NCBI RefSeq assembly: GCF_000423665.1
Contig: NZ_AUIK01000036.1
Span: 17,516-81,515 of the forward strand
Source of the DNA: Solirubrobacter soli DSM 22325
GTDB taxonomy: Bacteria > Actinomycetota > Thermoleophilia > Solirubrobacterales > Solirubrobacteraceae
DNA: 64,000 nt
Direction of reading: 5' to 3'
Part shown: piece after piece, positions 8,592 through 17,979 of the stretch
Layout: the number at the start of each line of letters is the position of its first letter
How positions within the stretch are numbered: the stretch's first letter is position 1
The notes under the pieces: generated by a model
Told to the model about the DNA's origin: nothing
What the model saw: the letters and a program-made list of their open reading frames with translations, nothing else
Database searches by the model: none
Position numbers and translations under genes: made by a program

Positions 8592-9032
8592 CTAACAGAT
8601 CGCGGCCACGTCGAAGGACACGTTGGTCAGGAAGGGCGTGATCTTGTTGTCGCCGAACGGGAGCAGGCGGGTGGACTCGACGAAGATGCGGGCGCCGCCG
8701 AGGCGTTGGACGTCGACGTCGGCGGCGACCTCCTCGGGCTTGGAGGCGGTCTCCACGCGCGGGGTGGCGACGATCGCGCAGCGCTCGAGGTCCAAGGGCA
8801 GCTTGCCGCCCGCCGGACCCGCGTCGAACGTGATGTCGTAGATGCCGACGCCGGCCTTCTTGACCGTGCCGTCGTTGTCGGTGCCGATCAGCTTGCCGTC
8901 CTTGGTGACGCGCAGCTTCAACACGGTCTCGGGGGTATCGGAGGACGTGGCGACCTGGGCGATGGCGCTGCCGCCCAAGGCGACGACGAGGGCGGTGACG
9001 GCGACCGCGAACGAGGGGGTGAGGAGCTTCAT
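8592..9032 (-). CDS. secreted protein with Thermoleophilia-style signal peptide
   Basis: About 146 residues starting at MKLLTPSFAVAVTALVVALG and continuing GSAIAQV; cleavage is likely after AIA. Leaders of the form ...ALxxALGGxAxA recur on exported proteins of Solirubrobacterales, which is the best lineage hint in this window. I take ATG 9032 as the start; the frame stays open to 9161 but the extra residues look like non-coding translation. The mature part is beta-rich with a conserved-looking FVEST and ends in a Cys (AAIC) that may pair with that in ERCAIV. Function unknown. Confidence 0.7.
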   Translation of the reverse strand: MKLLTPSFAVAVTALVVALGGSAIAQVATSSDTPETVLKLRVTKDGKLIGTDNDGTVKKAGVGIYDITFDAGPAGGKLPLDLERCAIVATPRVETASKPEEVAADVDVQRLGGARIFVESTRLLPFGDNKITPFLTNVSFDVAAIC

Positions 9033-9149
9033 GCCCACAAGGACGCCTCGACGCGACGGCGCCAACGGGGGTTCCCCCCGCCGATCCCCTGGGTGAAATC
9101 GACACCTGGGTGATGCGCGCTCACCCACCCTGCCGAGAAGGTCGCCCGC

Positions 9150-10250
9150 ATGTTGCGTCATCTACTTGCGGCCGGAGTGGCCGCGCTGATCCTTCCGACG
9201 GCGACGGCCTCGGCCCAGAGCTTCGACATCCACGCGAGCTCGCAGTGGATGAAGCTCGGCGGCTACACCGTCTCCGGCGGCGACGACCAGAACCTCGCCA
9301 AGCTCAACGTCACCGTCACCGCCGAAGCGCAGTGGACGGCCGACCTCAAGACGATGGTCGGCTGGAACTCCGACCAGGTGCGCCAAGGCGGCGAGCTCTA
9401 CATCACCCGCTCCGTTCCGCTGCCCAGCGGCCAGCTGCAGGTCGTGTGGACGATCAAGGGCAGCACCACGCCGGGCGGGACCTTCTCGACCAAGACCGTC
9501 AAGACCACCGCGACCTGCATCCCGAAGCTCCTGGACGGCGCCGCCCCGTACAGGTGCACCGTGACCGCACCCAACGTCACCCTCGCCCAGACGGTCGGCC
9601 TCCCGGGCAGCACGTACATCAACTTCCAGCCGCGGGCGCGCTTCACGATCCAGCCCCGCAGCGCCGACATCACGCGCGAGCTGACCCTCGACGGCGGCAC
9701 GGGCACCAAGAACCTGTCGCTCTCGCAGCTCCCGCAGAGCGACTACGACTACCTGTCGTGCTCGGGGTCGCCCGCGCAGATGGTCACGTATGAGCTGGGC
9801 CACTTCCAGTACTACCCCGACGTGAAGGTGGAGCAGCAGCCGCTCGTCCAGGTCGGGAAGATGGACCCGGTCATGGGCCTGGTCGAGACCGACGCGCTGA
9901 TCAACGGCGTGTTCGGGCCCAAGTACGTCTCCGACCCGTTCTTCGTCCTGCTGGGCGGCGGGAAGACGATGAACCTCGGGCTGCTCAAGCCCAACCTGAC
10001 CCCGCCGGACATCCACCCGCTCCCCGTCTTCACCGGCGACGCGGGCTCCACCATCTACTTCGAGGGCTACGCCTCGAGCCCGTGCGCCCTCGACCTGACC
10101 TATCGCTGGGACTTCGGCGACGGCGAGACCTCGTCCACGCAGTTCCCGCACCACGTGTACGCCACTCCGGGCATCCACGGCGGCACGCTGACCGTCAAGG
10201 ACCCGAGCGGGCTCAAGAGCACGCGCTCGTTCAGCGTCTTCGTCAAGTAG
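9150..10250 (+). CDS. secreted PKD-domain protein
   Basis: A 366-residue exported protein with signal peptide MLRHLLAAGVAALILPTATASA. Most of the mature chain is beta-rich and unrecognised. The last 80 residues are a PKD domain: YRWDFGDGETSSTQFPHHVY followed by GIHGGTLTVKDPSG, the usual WDFGDG...H.Y..PG..TVTLTV pattern. PKD domains normally serve protein or polysaccharide binding outside the cell. The gene ends 8 bp inside the convergent isomerase gene. It borders the glycan-degradation block but shares no operon with it. Confidence 0.82.
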   Translation: MLRHLLAAGVAALILPTATASAQSFDIHASSQWMKLGGYTVSGGDDQNLAKLNVTVTAEAQWTADLKTMVGWNSDQVRQGGELYITRSVPLPSGQLQVVWTIKGSTTPGGTFSTKTVKTTATCIPKLLDGAAPYRCTVTAPNVTLAQTVGLPGSTYINFQPRARFTIQPRSADITRELTLDGGTGTKNLSLSQLPQSDYDYLSCSGSPAQMVTYELGHFQYYPDVKVEQQPLVQVGKMDPVMGLVETDALINGVFGPKYVSDPFFVLLGGGKTMNLGLLKPNLTPPDIHPLPVFTGDAGSTIYFEGYASSPCALDLTYRWDFGDGETSSTQFPHHVYATPGIHGGTLTVKDPSGLKSTRSFSVFVK

Positions 10251-11079
10251 CGACGCCGAGCTCGTCCGCCACGGCGCGGACGTGCGCGACCGCCAGGACG
10301 TACTCCTCGTCGCTCGGCAGGTGCTCGACCAGGAACGGCGTGTCCGGGTCGAGCCCCTGCATCAGCTCGAGGAAGACGCGGTAGTCGACGATGCCGGTCC
10401 CCGGGCGGCGCTCGGGCATGTCCAGCGTCAGCGACGAGGTGATGTCCATGTCCTTCGCGTGCACCGCGCGCACGTGCGGGCCGAGCTTCTCGAAGCACTC
10501 GCGCAAGAAGCCCGCGTTGTCGTAGAGCTTGGCCGGCGTGTTGATCATGTTCACCGGGTCCAGGTGGACGGCGAAGCGATCCCGGTCCACGGCCTCCAAC
10601 AACGCCAGGTAGGAGTCCGGGGAGTCCGGCAGCAGGTACGGCATCGGCTCGAGCGTGTAGTAGGTGCGCTCGGGCGCGACCGCATCGATGATCTCGCGCA
10701 CGCTGTCGACGATCAGCGCGAACGTGTCCGCGCTGAGCGCCTCGACGTGCGGCCCGTCCCAGGTCTCCGAGAACGAGCCGGCGATGTTGACGCAGCAACG
10801 CGCGTTGACGCGGTCGGCGAGCGCGAGCCGCTCCTGGCAGCGCGCCACGCCCGCGGCCCGCACAGCGTCGTCGCGGCTCAATGGGTTCGCCAGCCACGCG
10901 CCGATCTCGGCGATCGAGATCCCCGCGGCCTCGGCGGCGGCCGCGTACGCGTCGGCCTCGTCCAACCCAGCGTCATCGGGCAGCGGCCAGTACGCGGTGC
11001 GGAACCCGCGCGAGCGCAGCAGCTCGATCCAGCCCTCAGGCGAGTCGAAGGAGCTCGGAAGTGGCGCACCTAGACGCAT
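10243..11079 (-). CDS. sugar phosphate isomerase/epimerase (xylose isomerase-like TIM barrel)
   Basis: About 278 residues in an AP-endonuclease-2/xylose-isomerase-like TIM barrel. Family-like strand ends are visible: CCVNIAGS near the middle, TYYTLEPMPY with a metal-ligand Glu, FAVHLDPVNMI with the His/Asp pair, VRAVHAKDMDI with His/Lys/Asp, and PFLVEHLP at the end. Such enzymes epimerise or isomerise sugars and inositols. I chose ATG 11079 (MRLGAPLPSSF); an ATG at 11100 adds seven residues. Divergent from the aldo/keto reductase, with about 20 bp between the starts. Confidence 0.82.
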   Translation of the reverse strand: MRLGAPLPSSFDSPEGWIELLRSRGFRTAYWPLPDDAGLDEADAYAAAAEAAGISIAEIGAWLANPLSRDDAVRAAGVARCQERLALADRVNARCCVNIAGSFSETWDGPHVEALSADTFALIVDSVREIIDAVAPERTYYTLEPMPYLLPDSPDSYLALLEAVDRDRFAVHLDPVNMINTPAKLYDNAGFLRECFEKLGPHVRAVHAKDMDITSSLTLDMPERRPGTGIVDYRVFLELMQGLDPDTPFLVEHLPSDEEYVLAVAHVRAVADELGVAT

Positions 11080-11100
11080 GATCCGGACGCATCGTCCCAT

Positions 11101-12033
11101 ATGCTGCGGCGCATGGTCCGATATGGAGGAGAGGGCCTTGCGTTCCGCACGCTTGGCCGGACCGGGTTGGAGGTCACACCGCTGTGCGTCGGCAGCGCGC
11201 CACTCGGCAACACGCCCCTGCCCTACAAGCAGGAGGTCCCGCTCGAGGACGCCCTGGCCACGGTGCGACGGGTCTTCGAGGGCCCGATCAACTTCCTCGA
11301 CACGTCGAACAACTACGGCGACGCGGAGCGCCGGATCGGGCTCGTCATCCGCGAGCGCGGCGGCCTCCCCGACGGCTTCGTGCTCGAGACCAAGGTCGAC
11401 CGCGACATGGACACGGGCGACTTCTCAGGCGATCGCGTGAAGCTGTCGGTCGAGGAGTCGCTCGAGCGGCTGGGCCTCGACCGCCTCGGGCTCGTGCACT
11501 TCCACGACCCCGAGAACATCACGTTCGAGGAGGGCGTCGCCAAGGGCGGTCCGCTGGAGGCGCTGCAAAAGCTCAAGGAGGAGGGCGTGATCGCCCACCT
11601 CGGCGTCGCGGGCGGCCCGATCGACCTGATGCAGCGATACATCCGCACCGGCGCGTTCGACGTCGTCCTCACCCACAACCGCTTCAACCTCGTCGACCGC
11701 TCCGCCGAGCCGCTGCTCGACGAGGCGAAGGAGCTCGGTGTGGCGGTGCTCAATGCGGCGCCGTTCGGCGGCGGCATCCTGACGGGCGCCAAGCCGGCGC
11801 AGGGCTACTTCGCCTACCACGAGGTGGGCGAGGAGATCCTCAAGCGGATCGAGGACCTGCACGCGCTCGCCGCGAAGTACGACGTCCCGCTCGCCGCGGT
11901 CGCCATCCAGTTCCCGATGCGCGAGCCGCGCATCACCGCCACGCTCGCCGGGTGCGTCCTCCCCTCCGAGGTCGACCGCCTGCTCGAGAACGCGCGCCAC
12001 GAGATCCCCGACGCACTGTGGGAGGAACTATGA
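11101..12033 (+). CDS. aldo/keto reductase
   Basis: A 310-residue NADPH-dependent oxidoreductase of the AKR superfamily. It starts with FRTLGRTGLEVTPLCVG, has the catalytic Asp and Tyr in NFLDTSNNYGDAERRIG, the Lys in LETKVDRD, and the His in LVHFHDPE. The C-terminal cofactor-binding part is shorter than average. ATG 11101 or ATG 11113 may be the start; neither has a good ribosome-binding site. It overlaps the GH1 gene by 4 bp (ATGA), so the two are translationally coupled and the substrate is likely a sugar such as an aldose released by glycosidases. Confidence 0.88.
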   Translation: MLRRMVRYGGEGLAFRTLGRTGLEVTPLCVGSAPLGNTPLPYKQEVPLEDALATVRRVFEGPINFLDTSNNYGDAERRIGLVIRERGGLPDGFVLETKVDRDMDTGDFSGDRVKLSVEESLERLGLDRLGLVHFHDPENITFEEGVAKGGPLEALQKLKEEGVIAHLGVAGGPIDLMQRYIRTGAFDVVLTHNRFNLVDRSAEPLLDEAKELGVAVLNAAPFGGGILTGAKPAQGYFAYHEVGEEILKRIEDLHALAAKYDVPLAAVAIQFPMREPRITATLAGCVLPSEVDRLLENARHEIPDALWEEL

Positions 12034-13349
12034 GCTTTCCGGACGGATTCGCCTGGGGTACGGCGACCGCCAGCTACCAGATCGAGGGTGCCGTCGCCGA
12101 AGGCGGCCGGTCGAAATCGATTTGGGACACCTTCTCGCACACGCCGGGCAAGGTGGACAACGGCGACACGGGCGATGTCGCCGACGACCACTACCACCGC
12201 TACGCCGAGGACATCGGGCACATGGTCGACATGGGCATCGGCTGGTACCGCTTCTCGCTCGCCTGGCCGCGCATCCAGCCCGCCGGCCGCGGCGCGCTCA
12301 ACCAGCAAGGCCTGGACTTCTACGCCCGCCTGATCGAGGCCCTGCTCGAGAAGGACATCCGCCCGTGGGTGACGCTCTATCACTGGGACCTCCCCCAGGT
12401 GCTCGAGGACGCGGGCGGCTGGCCCAACCGCGATACCGCGGAGCGCTTCGCCGAGTACGCCGCGGCCACGCATGAAGCGCTGGGCGACCGCGTCCAGCAC
12501 TGGACGACGCTGAACGAGCCGTGGTGCTCGTCGATCCTCGGCTACGGCGCCGGCGCCCACGCGCCCGGCCGGACGAACGACGACGACGCGATCAAGGCCT
12601 CGCACCACCTCCTGCTCGGCCACGGCCTGGCGGTGGCCGCGATGCGCGCCCAGGAGCCGTCCCACGCCTACGGCATAACCCTCAACCTGAGCCCTACGGA
12701 TCCGGCCTCGGACGACCCGAAGGACGTCGACGCGGCCCGGCGGGCGGACGGGATCGCGAACCGGCACTTCCTCGACCCGCTGTTCAAGGGCAGCTACCCG
12801 GACGACCTCGGGTTCCCCACCGGTCACGTCCTGGAAGGCGATCTCGACACGATCAGCGCCGACCTCGACTTCTTCGGCGTCAACTACTACTTCCGGACCG
12901 TCGTGACCAGCGGCGAGGCGAAGCCGCACTCGATCTGGCCGTTCAACCACGACATCGAGCCGGTCGAGCGCGGCCTCCCCACGACCGACATGGGGTGGGA
13001 GATCGACGCCCCCGGGCTGTACGACCTGCTCACGCGGGTCGCACGTGACTACCCGGGCGTCCCGCTGTACGTGACCGAGAACGGCGCGGCGTTCGACACC
13101 GGCGTCCACGACACCGACCGGGTCGAGTACCTGCGCGACCACTTCGCCGCCGCCGAGCGGGCGATCGCCGACGGCGTCGACCTCCGCGGCTATTTCGTCT
13201 GGTCGCTGCTGGACAACTTCGAGTGGGCGTACGGCTACAGCAAGCGCTTCGGCCTCATCCACGTCGACTACGAGACGCTGGAGCGCACGCCGAAGGACAG
13301 CGCGGTGTTCTACGCGGCGGTCACGCGGGCGAACGGACTGCCGGCGTAG
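12030..13349 (+). CDS. GH1 beta-glucosidase/beta-glycosidase
   Basis: A 439-residue glycoside hydrolase family 1 enzyme, cytoplasmic (no signal peptide). It opens with the family signature FPDGFAWGTATASYQIEGA. The acid/base Glu is in WTTLNEPWCSS near residue 166 and the nucleophile Glu in YVTENGAAF near residue 350. GYFVWSLLDNFEWAYGYSKR closes the barrel. GGAGGA lies just upstream of ATG 12030, inside the reductase gene. It would cleave beta-linked oligosaccharides such as cellobiose after uptake. The 3' end overlaps the convergent GH3 gene by 29 bp. Confidence 0.95.
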   Translation: MSFPDGFAWGTATASYQIEGAVAEGGRSKSIWDTFSHTPGKVDNGDTGDVADDHYHRYAEDIGHMVDMGIGWYRFSLAWPRIQPAGRGALNQQGLDFYARLIEALLEKDIRPWVTLYHWDLPQVLEDAGGWPNRDTAERFAEYAAATHEALGDRVQHWTTLNEPWCSSILGYGAGAHAPGRTNDDDAIKASHHLLLGHGLAVAAMRAQEPSHAYGITLNLSPTDPASDDPKDVDAARRADGIANRHFLDPLFKGSYPDDLGFPTGHVLEGDLDTISADLDFFGVNYYFRTVVTSGEAKPHSIWPFNHDIEPVERGLPTTDMGWEIDAPGLYDLLTRVARDYPGVPLYVTENGAAFDTGVHDTDRVEYLRDHFAAAERAIADGVDLRGYFVWSLLDNFEWAYGYSKRFGLIHVDYETLERTPKDSAVFYAAVTRANGLPA

Positions 13350-15603
13350 TCAGCACGCGATTGTGGCCGACCTCGCGTTCCTCGCCGACGAGCTGGAGCG
13401 TGAGGCGGCCGCGGATGTCCGCGGCCGAGGCGCCGATCGCCACCCCGATCTCCCCCGCCTGCACGATCCGCCGCAGGTCCACACCGGTGAACGCCGTGCG
13501 GTCGGCGTGCAGGGTGAACGTCACCCGCGCGGCCTCGCCGGGCTCCAGGTCGACGCGCAGGAACCCCGCGAGCCACGTCACGGGTCGCGTGACCGGCGCG
13601 ACCGGATCGCTGAGGTAGAGCTGCACGACCTCCGCGCCCGCCCGCTCGCCGCTGTTGCGCACGACGCAAGAGATGTCGACCGAGCCGTCGGTCCCGATCT
13701 CGGTCGAGGACAGCCCGAACGCGCCGTACTCGAACGTCGTGTAGGAAAGCCCGTGGCCGAACGCGAACGCCGGATCGGTGTCGATGTTGCTGACGCCGCC
13801 GCTGGTGCCGCCGAGCGGTGGGTGCAGGTAGGTGCTCGGCTGCGCGCCGGGGTGAGCGGGCACCTGCACCGGCAGCCGCCCGGTCGGCATCACGTCGCCC
13901 GTCAGCACGCCCGCGATCGCCGCCGCGCCCTCCTCCCCCGGCAGGAACGCCTGGACGATCGCGGCGACCCGGTCCACGTAGCGCCCGAGCGCGTACGGCC
14001 GGCCCGACACCACCACGAGCACGACCGGCGTCCCCGTCTCGAGCACCGCCTCGACCAGCTCGTCCTGGATGCCCGGCAGCGCGACGTCCTCGGCGTCGCA
14101 CCCCTCGCCCGAGGTCCCGCGGCCGAACAGGCCGGGGTGATCGCCGACCGCGACGACGCACAACTCGGCGGCCCCGGCGGCCTCGACCGCGGCCGGCAGG
14201 CGCGTCGGGTCGTCGTCCTGGACGTCGCAGCCCTGCGCGTAGATCGCGTGCGGGAGCGCGTCCAGCAACGTCGGCACCTCGATCCCGATCGGCATGTCCG
14301 GGTGATGGGCCATCACGCCGTGGTTCGGGTACGAGTAGCAACCGAGGAACGGCAGCGGGTCCGCCGCGCACGGTCCGACGAGCGCGAGCTGCCCCGAGCG
14401 CAGCGGCAGCGTGCCGTCGTTGGCCAGCAGCACGATGGAGCGGTCGGCGAGCTCACGCGCGATCGCTCGATGCTCCGGCGGGTCGATGTCGAGCGAGCCC
14501 TCCGGCACGGTCGACGTCCAGCCCGGGTCGAGCAGGCCGAGCTCGCCCTTCTGGACCAGCACCCGTCGCGCGGCGCGGTCGACCAGCGCCTCCGGCACGA
14601 CCCCGGAGCGCACCGCGGCCGCGAGCGGCTCGCCGTAGCAGCGCACGTGGGGCAGCTCGACGTCGATCCCCGCCGCTAGCGACAGCGCACCCGCCTCGGC
14701 CGGGGTCGACGCGACCCGGTGCATGTTGAGCAGGAAGACGACCGACCAGTAGTCGCTGACGACGGTCCCCTCGAAGCCCCACTCGTCGCGCAGGATGCCG
14801 GTCAGCAGGCCGGCGTCGGCGGCGACCGGCAGCCCGTCGATCTCCGTGTAGGAGTTCATGACCGAGCGCGCGCCACCCTCGCGGATCGCCATCTCGAACG
14901 GCACCAGCATCACGTCGCGCAGCACCCGCGGCCCCATCATCACCGGCGCGTGGTTGCGCGCCGCGACCGACGCGCTGTAGCCGGCGAAGTGCTTCAAAGT
15001 CGCGACCAGGCCGGTCGACTCGAGCCCGCGCACGTAGGCCGCGCCCATCATCCCGACCAGGTACGGGTCCTCGCCGAAGGTCTCCTCGACGCGGCCCCAG
15101 CGGTAGTCGCGGACGACGTCCATCACCGGCGAGAGCCCCTGGTGGGCGCCGGTGGCGCGCATCGACTCGCCGATCGCGACGGTCATCCGCTCCACGAGCG
15201 CCGGGTCGAAGGTCGCGGCGAGTCCGAGCGGCGTCGGGAACACGGTCGCGCCGTAGGTGGTGAAGCCGGTCAGGCACTCCTCGTGGGCGATCGCCGGGAT
15301 CTTCAGCCGCGTGCGCGCGACGAGATCCGCCTGCAGCTCGGCGAGCTTGCGGGCGCCCTCGGCGGGATCGACCGGGCTGGTGCCGAGTGGACGGGTGATG
15401 TGGCCCATGCCGTGCGCGCTGGCCCGCGGCCACGGCGCCGGGTCCTCGAACGCCTCCGCCAGCGGCGCGACGTCGCCCGAGCTGAGCTCCGCCCCGACCC
15501 ACACACTGGCGAGCTGCGCGAGCTTCTCGTCGAGTGTCATCTCGGCCAGGAGCGTCTCGACGCGCTCGGCCAGCGGGCGTTCGGTGTCCGTCCACGGCAT
15601 CAT
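13321..15603 (-). CDS. GH3 beta-glycosidase (beta-glucosidase/beta-xylosidase type)
   Basis: About 760 residues, no signal peptide. The N-terminal (beta/alpha)8 domain starts at MTLDEKLAQLASVW, includes HEECLTGF, a KHFAGYS substrate loop, and the nucleophile Asp in TVVSDYWSV. The alpha/beta sandwich domain (SIVLLANDGTLPL to LPVQVP) supplies the acid/base. A fibronectin-III-like domain closes the protein (EVVQLYLSD...LEPGEAARVTF). The start is ATG 15603 or 15600. It is divergent from the GH51 gene, with about 28 bp between the starts, so the control region is compact. Likely a xylosidase or glucosidase acting with its neighbours. Confidence 0.93.
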   Translation of the reverse strand: MMPWTDTERPLAERVETLLAEMTLDEKLAQLASVWVGAELSSGDVAPLAEAFEDPAPWPRASAHGMGHITRPLGTSPVDPAEGARKLAELQADLVARTRLKIPAIAHEECLTGFTTYGATVFPTPLGLAATFDPALVERMTVAIGESMRATGAHQGLSPVMDVVRDYRWGRVEETFGEDPYLVGMMGAAYVRGLESTGLVATLKHFAGYSASVAARNHAPVMMGPRVLRDVMLVPFEMAIREGGARSVMNSYTEIDGLPVAADAGLLTGILRDEWGFEGTVVSDYWSVVFLLNMHRVASTPAEAGALSLAAGIDVELPHVRCYGEPLAAAVRSGVVPEALVDRAARRVLVQKGELGLLDPGWTSTVPEGSLDIDPPEHRAIARELADRSIVLLANDGTLPLRSGQLALVGPCAADPLPFLGCYSYPNHGVMAHHPDMPIGIEVPTLLDALPHAIYAQGCDVQDDDPTRLPAAVEAAGAAELCVVAVGDHPGLFGRGTSGEGCDAEDVALPGIQDELVEAVLETGTPVVLVVVSGRPYALGRYVDRVAAIVQAFLPGEEGAAAIAGVLTGDVMPTGRLPVQVPAHPGAQPSTYLHPPLGGTSGGVSNIDTDPAFAFGHGLSYTTFEYGAFGLSSTEIGTDGSVDISCVVRNSGERAGAEVVQLYLSDPVAPVTRPVTWLAGFLRVDLEPGEAARVTFTLHADRTAFTGVDLRRIVQAGEIGVAIGASAADIRGRLTLQLVGEEREVGHNRVLTTPAVRSPA

Positions 15604-15631
15604 GGCGGGGAAGCTACTCCGGAGGAGACGA

Positions 15632-17035
15632 GTGCGGATCGTGATCGACCCGGCCTTCGCGGTCGGCGAGGTGGATGAGCGGCTGTTCGGCTCGTTCGTC
15701 GAGCACATGGGACGGGCGGTCTACGGCGGGATCTACGAGCCGGGCCACCCCACCGCGGACGCCGACGGGTTCCGCGGCGACGTGCTGGACCTCGTGCGCG
15801 AGCTGGGCGTCTCGCTCGTGCGCTACCCAGGTGGGAACTTCGTGAGCGGCTACGACTGGGAGGACGGCGTCGGGCCCGAGCGGCCGAGACGGCTGGACCT
15901 CGCGTGGCACTCGATCGAGCCGAACACGTTCGGCACCGACGAGTTCATGCGCTGGGCGGCGGCGGCCGGCGTCGAGCCGCTGCTGGCGGTCAACCTCGGC
16001 ACCCGCGGGATCGATGCCGCCCGGGCGCTGCTCGAGTACGTCAACCTGCCGCGCGGCACGAAGTGGGCGGACATGCGCCCGCGCGACGAGCCGTATGGCG
16101 TCAAGCTCTGGTGCCTGGGCAACGAGATGGACGGGCCGTGGCAGATCGGCCAGAAGACCGCGGTCGAGTACGGCCGTCTCGCCGCCGAGACGGGCAAGGT
16201 CATGAAATGGGTCGACCCCACGATCGAGCTGTGCGTCGCGGGCTCCTCCAACTCCTCGATGCCGACGTTCGGGCACTGGGAGGACACGGTGCTCGACCTC
16301 GCGTGGGACGTCGCCGACTACGTCTCGCTGCACACCTACTACGACCCGCTGAAGTTCGAGACCGTCGACGACTACCTGCGCTGCTCGCAGGACCTCGACG
16401 GCATGATCGACACGATCGTCGCGACCGCCGACGCGGTGGCGGGCCGAAAACGCTCACGCAAGCGGCTGAAGATCAGCGTGGATGAGTGGAACGTGTGGCA
16501 TCAGACGGCCAATCCGCACCACGTCGGCCACGACGGCCCGTTCAAGCACGCGCCGGCGCTGGCCGAGGACGAGCACACGATCGCCGACGCACTGGTCGTC
16601 GGCTGCTTGGCGATCACGCTGCTGCGCCACGCCGACCGGGTGAAGATCGGCTGCCTGGCGCAGCTGGTCAACGTGATCCCGCCGATCCGGACGCTCGACG
16701 GCGGGCCTGCCTGGCGTCAGACGACCTTCCACCCGTTCGCCCACGCCGCGCGGTTCGGGCGCGGGACCGTGCTGCGCGTGGAGCCGGACGACGACGTGCT
16801 CGAGGCGACCGCGGTGCTCGGCGACGGACTGACGGTCTTCGCGGTCAACCGCGGCGAGACCGAGCTGGCACTCGACCTCGTGGTGCGCGACCTGGACGTC
16901 ACATTGAGCGAGCACCTGGTGCTCGACGGCGACCTCGCGCTCTCGAACACGGCGACGCAGGAGCGGGTGCGGCCGAGGCGTGTCGCCGGCGAGGCGCTGC
17001 CCGCGCGATCATGGAACGTGCTGCGGTTCACATGA
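15632..17035 (+). CDS. GH51 alpha-L-arabinofuranosidase
   Basis: A 467-residue intracellular family 51 enzyme that releases arabinose from arabinoxylan and arabinan oligosaccharides. Family features: FGSFVEHMGRAVYGGIYEPG near the N-terminus, VRYPGGNFVSGYDWEDGVGP, acid/base Glu in WCLGNEMDGPWQIG near residue 170, nucleophile Glu in ISVDEWNVWHQ near residue 290, and a C-terminal beta domain. GTG 15632 is the start, with GGAGGAG 5 bp upstream. First gene of a tight five-gene run to 22084. Confidence 0.94.
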   Translation: MRIVIDPAFAVGEVDERLFGSFVEHMGRAVYGGIYEPGHPTADADGFRGDVLDLVRELGVSLVRYPGGNFVSGYDWEDGVGPERPRRLDLAWHSIEPNTFGTDEFMRWAAAAGVEPLLAVNLGTRGIDAARALLEYVNLPRGTKWADMRPRDEPYGVKLWCLGNEMDGPWQIGQKTAVEYGRLAAETGKVMKWVDPTIELCVAGSSNSSMPTFGHWEDTVLDLAWDVADYVSLHTYYDPLKFETVDDYLRCSQDLDGMIDTIVATADAVAGRKRSRKRLKISVDEWNVWHQTANPHHVGHDGPFKHAPALAEDEHTIADALVVGCLAITLLRHADRVKIGCLAQLVNVIPPIRTLDGGPAWRQTTFHPFAHAARFGRGTVLRVEPDDDVLEATAVLGDGLTVFAVNRGETELALDLVVRDLDVTLSEHLVLDGDLALSNTATQERVRPRRVAGEALPARSWNVLRFT

Positions 17036-17046
17036 AGGAGGAAACC

Positions 17047-17979
17047 GTGCAACCACTGCCAGGAGAGGCGGCGCTGGCCCGGCTCGGACTGGACGTCACG
17101 CAACCGCGCCCGGTGACGTCGGAGAAGCGCTTCCCCGACGGCGGGGCCTGGCGGGTCGAGATCCCGTCGGTCGAGGGGCCGCACGCGCTCGAGGCGGTGC
17201 TGGAGGAGGCGCAGGACCTCGGCGTCACGATGCACCGGGTCAGCCAGGGCAGCGGCGTGATGATGCTCACCGACGCCGAGATCAAGGCGATGCTCGACCT
17301 AGCGGGCCACATCGAGCTCTCGCTGTTCCTCGGACCGCGCGGGACGTGGGACATCGGTGCGGCGACGCGCTCGCTGAGCGGAGGCTCCGGCCCGCGGGCG
17401 CGCGGCCGTGACCAGCTCGGGCAATGCCTCGTGGATTGCGCGCGGGCCGCGGAGCTGGGCGTGCGCAACGTGCTCGTCGCCGACGAGGGCGTGCTGTGGG
17501 CGGCGCATCAGCTGCGCGAGGCGGGTGAGCTGCCGGCGGACATGCGCTTCAAGGTGAGCGTGCTCACCGGGCCGACGAACCCCGCCGCGTTCCGGGTCTG
17601 GGCGGGTCTGGGCGCCGACTCGATCAACGTGCCGTCGGACCTGACCGTCTCCCAGATCGCGGAGCTGCGTGCGGCGAGCGACGCCACGCTGGACCTGTAC
17701 GTCGAGGCGCCGGACGACGTCGGCGGGTTCGTGCGTCTCTACGACACGACCGAGCTGATCCGCGTCGCCGCGCCGGTCTACATCAAGTTCGGGCTGCGGC
17801 TGGCGCCGGGGATCTATCCCGTCGGGCGGCATCTGCGGGCGGTCGCGGCCGACACGGGGCGCGAACGCGTGCGGCGGGCGCGGCTGGCGTTGGACATCGT
17901 CGAGCGCGGGGGCGGCGCGCCGCTGCCGATGTCACCGATCGGGGAGCCCGCGCTGCCGGTCCCGGAGCGGTTCTCGTGA
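17047..17979 (+). CDS. TIM-barrel-like protein, possibly U32-peptidase-like
   Basis: About 310 residues. GTG 17047 is preferred because AAGGAGG sits just upstream; an ATG at 17032 overlapping the GH51 stop is an alternative. Segments such as VTMHRVSQGSGVMMLTDAEI, SLFLGPRGTWD, GVRNVLVADEG, ADSINVPSDLTVSQIAEL and VYIKFGLRLAPG suggest repeated strand-helix units of a TIM barrel. I recall proteins annotated as U32 peptidases that look like this, but no U32 signature is evident, so function is open. Its place between arabinofuranosidase and a sugar-acid dehydratase, with overlapping stop/start, points to sugar-acid metabolism. Confidence 0.45.
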   Translation: MQPLPGEAALARLGLDVTQPRPVTSEKRFPDGGAWRVEIPSVEGPHALEAVLEEAQDLGVTMHRVSQGSGVMMLTDAEIKAMLDLAGHIELSLFLGPRGTWDIGAATRSLSGGSGPRARGRDQLGQCLVDCARAAELGVRNVLVADEGVLWAAHQLREAGELPADMRFKVSVLTGPTNPAAFRVWAGLGADSINVPSDLTVSQIAELRAASDATLDLYVEAPDDVGGFVRLYDTTELIRVAAPVYIKFGLRLAPGIYPVGRHLRAVAADTGRERVRRARLALDIVERGGGAPLPMSPIGEPALPVPERFS

